A DNA stretch of 11,129 bases from assembly GCA_035718085.1 (NCBI GenBank), contig DASTHS010000104.1:1-11129 (forward strand). The letters run 5' to 3'. This stretch comes from DASTHS01 sp035718085. GTDB taxonomy: Bacteria; Actinomycetota; Acidimicrobiia; Acidimicrobiales; Palsa-688. Position numbers and translations under genes: made by a program. Positions 7,265 through 11,129 of this stretch are shown here, one piece after another. The notes under the pieces are model-generated. The model was not told the DNA's origin. It did not search any database and saw only the letters and a list, made by a program, of their open reading frames with translations. Within the stretch, counting starts at the first letter, position 1. The number at the start of each line of letters is the position of its first letter.

Positions 7265-8050
7265 GTGCTCTGGGTGCTCGACCTCGACGGCGTGGTGTGG
7301 CTCGCGGGGCGCCCGATCCCCGGGTCGCCCGAGGCGGTGGCCCGGCTGCGCGCGGCGGGGGAGCAGGTGGCGTTCGTGACCAACAACGCGGGGCCCACCG
7401 TCGCCGACCACGTCGCCGCCCTCGCCCACGCCGGGGTGGACGCCGAGCCCGGCGAGGTGGTCAGCTCCGCCCAGGCGGCCGCCGCCATGCTGGCGCCGGG
7501 GTCGACGGCGGCGTACGTGGGCGGCGACGGCATCCCCGAAGCGCTCACCGCCCGCGGCGTGCACGTCGTCGGCGCCGCCGACCACCCGGCCGCCGTCGTC
7601 GTCGGGCGGGCCCCCCGCCTCGACTACGACGAGCTGGCCGCCGCCGCCACCGCCATCCGGGGCGGCGCCCGGTTCGTCGCCACCAACACCGACTCGACCT
7701 TCCCGACCCCCGAGGGCCTGCTGCCGGGCGCCGGCGCGGTGATCGCCTACCTGGCCACCGCCGCCGGCCGTGCGCCCGAGGTGGCCGGCAAGCCGCACCC
7801 GCCGGTGGCGGCGCTGGTGCGCGACCGCTTCGGGGGAGCGGGCATGGTGGTCGGTGACCGCCTCGACACCGACGGCGCCTTCGCCGCTGCGGTGGGGGCC
7901 CCGTTCGCCTTGGTGCTGACGGGCGTGAGCGGCCGCGCCGACATCGACCCCGACGCCCCTCCCGCGCTGGTGGCCGACGACCTGGCTGCGGCGGTCGCCG
8001 CCGTGCTCGACGCCCACACCGACGGCGGGGCCCGTCGCCCCCTCGGCTGA
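7265..8050 (+). CDS. HAD superfamily subfamily IIA phosphatase
   Basis: A 261-residue NagD/phosphoglycolate-phosphatase-like hydrolase. Motif I is WVLDLDGVVW with nucleophile Asp6 and acid/base Asp8; motif II is VTNNAG (Thr39); the type IIA cap lies between; the motif III lysine is Lys176 in AGKPHPPV; and motif IV is VGDRLDTDGAFA (Asp198, Asp203). In M. tuberculosis the syntenic gene Rv1692, near tlyA, nadK and recN, encodes a glycerol-3-phosphate phosphatase, so the same activity is a reasonable guess here; the sequence alone does not fix the substrate. The GTG at 7265 leaves only five residues before the nucleophile, as is usual. No Shine-Dalgarno sequence is visible. It precedes the phasin-like gene by 49 nt. 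Confidence 0.9.
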   Translation: MLWVLDLDGVVWLAGRPIPGSPEAVARLRAAGEQVAFVTNNAGPTVADHVAALAHAGVDAEPGEVVSSAQAAAAMLAPGSTAAYVGGDGIPEALTARGVHVVGAADHPAAVVVGRAPRLDYDELAAAATAIRGGARFVATNTDSTFPTPEGLLPGAGAVIAYLATAAGRAPEVAGKPHPPVAALVRDRFGGAGMVVGDRLDTDGAFAAAVGAPFALVLTGVSGRADIDPDAPPALVADDLAAAVAAVLDAHTDGGARRPLG

Positions 8051-8051
8051 G

Positions 8052-8069
8052 TGCTTGCTGTAGCAAGCA
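8052..8069. promoter_or_regulatory. 18-bp palindrome upstream of the lysine-rich gene, candidate operator
   Basis: TGCTTGCTGTAGCAAGCA consists of two perfect 8-bp arms around a central GT. It begins one base after the HAD stop and ends 18 nt before the -10 hexamer at 8088, so it covers the -35 region. This position and symmetry suit a dimeric repressor site. The alternative, a hairpin with a 7-bp stem and TGTA loop acting as terminator for the HAD gene, is less likely without a T-run. The regulator is unknown. Confidence 0.5.
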
Positions 8070-8087
8070 GCGGTACGACGGACCAAG

Positions 8088-8093
8088 TAGGAT
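8088..8093 (+). promoter_or_regulatory. Candidate -10 hexamer of a leaderless transcript (TAGGAT)
   Basis: TAGGAT matches the TAnnnT consensus and ends exactly 6 nt before the ATG at 8100, placing the expected transcription start on the A of ATG. It would drive the phasin-like gene and probably tlyA-nadK-recN behind it. Confidence 0.5.
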
Positions 8094-8099
8094 AGGGCC

Positions 8100-8822
8100 A
8101 TGCCCAGCGACGACAGGTTCCGGCAGTACTCCGAGGCGGGGGAGGAGTTCGTCGAGGCGGTGGCCAGCCGCATGGTCGAGCTGCTGCGCGAGGTCACCAA
8201 GGTGGGCCAGGGCTCGACCAACCAGGCCTCCGGCCGGGTGACCGACCTGGTCGAGACCGGGAGGCGCACGACCGAAGCCCTCCTCGAGGTCGTGCGCCGC
8301 GAGGTGTCCACCCAGCTGGCACAGGTGGGCATCGGCTCGCGCGCCGACCTGGAAGCCCTCGTCGCCCGTCTGACCGGCGGCCGGGCCGGCGCCCCGGCCG
8401 ACCAGCCGGCGACGGCTGGCCGGCCCACCACGCCGGGCTCTGCCGCCCCGGCGGCCAAATCCCCGGCGGCCAAGTCACCGGCGGCCAAGTCACCGGCGGC
8501 CAAGTCACCGGCGGCCAAGTCCCCGGCGGCGAAGCGACCGGCCGCGAAGGCCCCGGCGGCCAAGGTGCCCGCCACGCCGGTGCCGCCGGCGGCCCGCAAG
8601 AGCGCCACCAAGGCGGCCCCGGCCAAGAAGGCGACGGCGACCGCGTCGACCGGCGGCCGCAAGGCCGCCCCTGTGGCCTCGCCCGCCAAGGCGGCCACCT
8701 CACCGGGCAAGGCGACCGCCGCTGCGACCAAGTCGACCGCCGCACCGGCCAAGGCGAGCCCCGCCGCCAAGAAGGCGACCAAGGCCACCGGCACGTCGAC
8801 GCCGACCACGCCCGCCAGCTGA
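8100..8822 (+). CDS. Phasin/HBHA-like protein with lysine-rich PAAK-repeat tail
   Basis: A 240-residue protein in two parts. Residues 1-98 are predicted helical and amphipathic, ending VGIGSRADLEALVARLTGG, which resembles the end of the phasin domain in polyhydroxyalkanoate granule proteins of the PhaI/PhaF type. Residues 117-156 are eight PAAKx pentads (five PAAKS, then PAAKR, PAAKA, PAAKV), followed to the C-terminus by further Ala/Lys/Pro/Thr-rich sequence. Such histone H1-like tails occur in PhaF, which binds DNA and granules, and in mycobacterial HBHA, a surface adhesin with a coiled coil plus lysine-rich tail. No signal peptide or membrane segment is seen. Function is therefore unsettled: nucleoid- or granule-associated, or heparin-binding. 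It sits where M. tuberculosis has the short Rv1693. Its stop overlaps the proposed tlyA start. Confidence 0.8.
   Translation: MPSDDRFRQYSEAGEEFVEAVASRMVELLREVTKVGQGSTNQASGRVTDLVETGRRTTEALLEVVRREVSTQLAQVGIGSRADLEALVARLTGGRAGAPADQPATAGRPTTPGSAAPAAKSPAAKSPAAKSPAAKSPAAKSPAAKRPAAKAPAAKVPATPVPPAARKSATKAAPAKKATATASTGGRKAAPVASPAKAATSPGKATAAATKSTAAPAKASPAAKKATKATGTSTPTTPAS
8448..8567 (+). repeat. Eight tandem 15-bp units encoding PAAKx
   Basis: Eight in-frame 15-bp units run through the lysine-rich tail. Units 2-4 (8463-8507) are identical, CCGGCGGCCAAGTCA; units 1 and 5 differ only near the lysine/serine codons, and units 6-8 have diverged. Gain or loss of units would keep the frame and change only tail length. 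Confidence 0.85.
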
Positions 8823-9622
8823 CCCCCCGCCGCCGCCTCGACGCGGAACTGGTGCGCCGTGGCCTGGCCCCCACCCGGGCGCAGGCGCAGGCGCTCATCG
8901 CCGCCGGCGCCGTGCGGGTGGGGGGCGCCTACGCCGACAAGCCGGCTCGTCTGGTGGGGGCCGGCGAGCCGGTGGAGCTCGACGGCCCCCGGCCCCGGTT
9001 CGTGGGCCGGGGCGGCGAGAAGCTCGCCGCCGGCCTCGATGCCTTCGGTGTCGACCCGGCGGGCGTCACCGCCCTCGACGCCGGCGCCTCGACGGGCGGG
9101 TTCACCGACTGCCTGCTCCAGCGCGGCGCGGCGCGCGTCGTCGCCGTCGACGTGGGTCACGGCCAGCTGCACGAACGGCTGCGGGCCGACCCGCGCGTCG
9201 ATGTGCGCGAACGCACCAACGTGCGCTCCCTGGGCCCCTCCGACCTCCCCGGGGCGCCTTTCGCCCTGGTCGTGGCCGACCTGTCGTTCATCTCGCTGAC
9301 CACCGTCGCCCCCGCCCTCACCGGGTTGGCTGCCCCCGGCGGCGACCTCGTCGTGCTGGTCAAGCCGCAGTTCGAGGCGGGGCGCGCCGAGGTGTCGGCC
9401 GGGCGGGGCGTCGTGCGCGACCCGGCGGTGTGGCGCCGGGTGCTCGCCGAGGTGGGCTCCGCGTGGGCGGGGCAGGGAGCGACCATGATGGGGGTCGTGG
9501 TGTCCCCCCTGCGCGGCGCCGACGGCAACGTCGAGTTCCTCGCCCACCTGCGCATCGCCCCCGGACCCGGCATCGGGCCCGACGCCCTCGACGCGGTCGT
9601 GGCCGCCGCCGGGCCGGCCTGA
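8819..9622 (+). CDS. tlyA: TlyA family rRNA 2'-O-methyltransferase, probable CTG start
   Basis: TlyA methylates ribose 2'-OH groups in 16S and 23S rRNA, which sensitises ribosomes to capreomycin-type drugs in mycobacteria. From CTG 8819 the protein has 267 residues: an S4 RNA-binding domain (RRRLDAELVRRGLAPTRAQA, 4-23, to about 60), a short linker near PRFV, and a FtsJ-like SAM domain with DAGASTGGFTD (87-97). The K-D-K-E catalytic set is Lys68 (GGEK), Asp154 (ADLSFIS), Lys182 (VKPQFE) and Glu239 (GNVEF), nearly the K69/D154/K182/E238 numbering of M. tuberculosis TlyA. The nearest standard start, GTG 8852, removes the first 11 residues and cuts the S4 domain; no ATG, GTG or TTG lies upstream in frame through at least 8702. 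CTG overlaps the upstream stop as CTGA. The start is inference; the gene is certain. Confidence 0.9.
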   Translation: MTPRRRLDAELVRRGLAPTRAQAQALIAAGAVRVGGAYADKPARLVGAGEPVELDGPRPRFVGRGGEKLAAGLDAFGVDPAGVTALDAGASTGGFTDCLLQRGAARVVAVDVGHGQLHERLRADPRVDVRERTNVRSLGPSDLPGAPFALVVADLSFISLTTVAPALTGLAAPGGDLVVLVKPQFEAGRAEVSAGRGVVRDPAVWRRVLAEVGSAWAGQGATMMGVVVSPLRGADGNVEFLAHLRIAPGPGIGPDALDAVVAAAGPA

Positions 9623-9624
9623 GC

Positions 9625-10443
9625 GTGGCGGTCGTCGGGCTCGGCGTGCACCCCGGCCGGGCCGAAGCCGTCGCCCAGGCCCGGCGCATCAGCGAGTGGC
9701 TGGCGGCACGGGGTCACACCACCCGCGCCATCGACACCGAGGGCCTGGCGTGTGACGCCGGCGAGCTGGACCTGGCCGTCAGCCTCGGCGGTGACGGCAC
9801 CATGCTGCGCGTCGTCGACGCCGTGCGCGGCGCCGACGTCCCGGTGCTCGGCGTGAACTTCGGCCACCTCGGCTACCTGACCGCCGTGGAACCGACCGGC
9901 CTCGAGGATGCCCTCGAGCGGTTCTTCGCCGGCGAGCACCGCATCGAGGCCCGCATGACCCTCGACGTCCGGGTCACCGGGCCCGGCGGCCACCCCGAGC
10001 GGCGGGCCCTGAACGACGTGGTGCTGCAGCGGGTGCAGGCCGGCCACACCGTGCGCGCCGCCCTCCGCCTCCGCGGCCAGCCGTTCCTCACCTACACCGC
10101 CGACTCGCTGATCGTGGCGACGCCGACCGGGTCGACCGCGTACAACCTCTCGGCGCGCGGGCCGATCGTGTCGCCCGACACGAGGGTCATCGTGGTGACC
10201 CCGGTGGCCGCCCACAGCCTCTTCGACCGGTCGCTGGTGCTCTCCCCGAACGACGAGGTGGAGCTGGTGCCGACCGGCGACGGCCAGGCGGAGCTGGTGG
10301 TCGACGGCTGGGAGCCGATCGCCGTCGGGCCGGGCTCGCGGGTGACGTGCCGGGCGGGGGTCCGCGACGCCCTGCTGGTGACCTTCGGCGAACGTGACTT
10401 CCACCGCATCTTGAAGGGCAAGTTCGCCCTCGACGGGCCGTAG
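9625..10443 (+). CDS. nadK: NAD kinase
   Basis: NadK phosphorylates NAD to NADP in the cytoplasm using ATP or polyphosphate. The GTG at 9625 is 2 nt after the tlyA stop and gives 272 residues starting MAVVGLGVHPGRAEA. Family motifs are in order: SLGGDGTML (53-61) with the catalytic-site GGDGT, GVNFGHLGYL (76-85), the NDVVL segment (130-134), and TPTGSTAYNLSARGP (166-180), which binds the nicotinamide nucleotide. The C-terminal part, including LVVDGWEPI and FHRILKGKF, is normal. An open frame continues upstream into tlyA but encodes no NadK-like sequence there. No Shine-Dalgarno sequence is visible, so translation probably depends on coupling to tlyA. NAD kinase next to recN and tlyA is the standard actinobacterial arrangement. 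Confidence 0.95.
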   Translation: MAVVGLGVHPGRAEAVAQARRISEWLAARGHTTRAIDTEGLACDAGELDLAVSLGGDGTMLRVVDAVRGADVPVLGVNFGHLGYLTAVEPTGLEDALERFFAGEHRIEARMTLDVRVTGPGGHPERRALNDVVLQRVQAGHTVRAALRLRGQPFLTYTADSLIVATPTGSTAYNLSARGPIVSPDTRVIVVTPVAAHSLFDRSLVLSPNDEVELVPTGDGQAELVVDGWEPIAVGPGSRVTCRAGVRDALLVTFGERDFHRILKGKFALDGP

Positions 10444-10447
10444 GGCC

Positions 10448-11129
10448 GTGCTGCGCGAGCTGCGCGTGCGCGACCTCGGGGTCATCGACGACCTGACCGT
10501 GCTGCTGGGCCCGGGGATGACCGCCCTGACCGGCGAGACCGGCGCCGGCAAGACGCTCATCGTGGAGGCGATCAGCCTCCTGCTCGGCGGCCGGGCCGAC
10601 CCGCTCCTCGTGCGCCCCGGGGCCGTCGAGGCCGTCGTCGAGGGACGCTTCGACGGGCTCGCCCCCGACGCAGACGACGTCGTGCTCGCCCGGGTGGTGC
10701 CCGCGTCCGGCCGGTCGCGTGCCTACGTCGACGGCCGGATGGCCCCCCTCGCCGCCCTGGCTGAGGCCGGTGGCGCCCTCGTCGACCTCCACGGTCAGCA
10801 CGCCGCCCAGGCCCTCTTCTCGCCGGCCGCCCAGCGCGCCGCGCTCGACCGGGCCGGCGGGGTCGACCTGGCGCCGCTCGCCGCCGCCCGCCGGCGCGTC
10901 GCCGACCTCGACCACGCGATCGCCGAGGTCGGGGGCGACGAGCGCTCACGGGCCCGGGAGGTCGACCTGCTGCGCTTCCAGGTCGGCGAGATCGACGCCG
11001 CCGGCATCGACGACGCCGACGAGGACGACGGCCTGGCCGCCGAGGAGAGCCGCCTGAGCGGAGCGGAGGAGCACCGCGCCGCCGCCGGCGCCGCCCACGA
11101 CGCCCTCAGCGGCGACGAGGGGGTGCTCG
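10448..11129 (+). CDS. recN: DNA repair protein RecN, 5' part (runs off window)
   Basis: RecN is an SMC-like ATPase that acts on double-strand breaks in recombinational repair. The GTG at 10448 lies 4 nt after the nadK stop; the frame stays open to the window end, giving 227 residues of a normal ~550-590. The N-terminus reads MLRELRVRDLGVIDDLTV, followed by the Walker A motif GETGAGKT (29-36), the VDGRMAPL segment, and LHGQH (114-118), all characteristic of RecN. The part after residue ~140, with LLRFQVGEIDAAGI, is the start of the coiled-coil arm. Walker B and the C-terminal ATPase half are beyond the window. There is no SOS-type operator in the 4-nt gap, so any LexA control would have to act at an upstream promoter. 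Confidence 0.95.
   Translation, partial: MLRELRVRDLGVIDDLTVLLGPGMTALTGETGAGKTLIVEAISLLLGGRADPLLVRPGAVEAVVEGRFDGLAPDADDVVLARVVPASGRSRAYVDGRMAPLAALAEAGGALVDLHGQHAAQALFSPAAQRAALDRAGGVDLAPLAAARRRVADLDHAIAEVGGDERSRAREVDLLRFQVGEIDAAGIDDADEDDGLAAEESRLSGAEEHRAAAGAAHDALSGDEGVL

Noticed and set aside
8051..8070. The HAD-phasin palindrome read as an intrinsic terminator
   Set aside because: The stem is only 7-8 bp with a 2-4 nt loop, lacks a T-run, and lies directly upstream of a good -10 hexamer, so an operator fits better; not fully excluded.
7130..9547. Very long open frame on the minus strand (about 800 codons), including a GDLAA-repeat stretch
   Set aside because: It lies antisense to the HAD, phasin-like and tlyA genes and part of DUF1015, matches no family, and its repeat is simply the complement of the PAAK tandem array. 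Long antisense frames are expected at this GC content.
9430..9624. N-terminal extension of the nadK frame into tlyA
   Set aside because: Arg/Gly-rich shadow of tlyA; GTG 9625 gives the normal NadK N-terminus and length.

Overview
The window is very GC-rich DNA (strong G/C at third codon positions, several GTG starts), almost fully coding, with eleven genes and no mobile element, CRISPR array or structural RNA that I could recognise. The order HAD-IIA phosphatase, tlyA, nadK, recN is a synteny well known from Actinomycetota (in Mycobacterium tuberculosis Rv1692, Rv1694, Rv1695, Rv1696). The actinobacterial-style KorAB and the ergothioneine genes agree with that. A deep lineage such as Acidimicrobiia is plausible, but this is inference from gene content and promoter style, not proven.

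Left part (1-4390): the end of korA and all of korB (2-oxoacid:ferredoxin oxidoreductase, stop and start abutting), then egtD and egtB (ergothioneine synthesis, overlapping by 4 nt). Middle (4438-6016): a hemerythrin HHE-domain gene, a strong GC-rich hairpin, and a zinc-less quinone oxidoreductase. A convergent DUF1015 gene occupies the minus strand (6024-7220). Right part (7265-11129): divergent from DUF1015, an HAD phosphatase, a phasin/HBHA-like protein with a Lys-Pro-Ala tail, then tightly packed tlyA, nadK and the first third of recN.

How the parts fit: the left half has a redox/oxygen theme. It holds an oxygen-sensitive Fe-S oxidoreductase, a thiol antioxidant pathway whose EgtB consumes O2, a diiron O2-binding-type protein and a quinone reductase. 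The right half is the conserved rRNA methylation / NADP synthesis / DNA repair block, with an unusual lysine-rich protein inserted between the HAD gene and tlyA.

Most notable observations: (1) tlyA has no ATG/GTG/TTG that yields a complete S4 domain; a CTG overlapping the upstream stop as CTGA gives a 267-residue protein whose catalytic residues fall almost exactly on M. tuberculosis TlyA numbering. (2) Several genes carry a TAnnnT-like hexamer exactly 6 nt before the start codon, the geometry of leaderless transcription. (3) An 18-bp near-perfect palindrome lies just upstream of the lysine-rich gene's -10 hexamer. (4) EgtB carries a Tyr-Tyr motif pointing to the type II enzyme class, and egtA/egtC are absent here. 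I see no clearly new multi-gene system.
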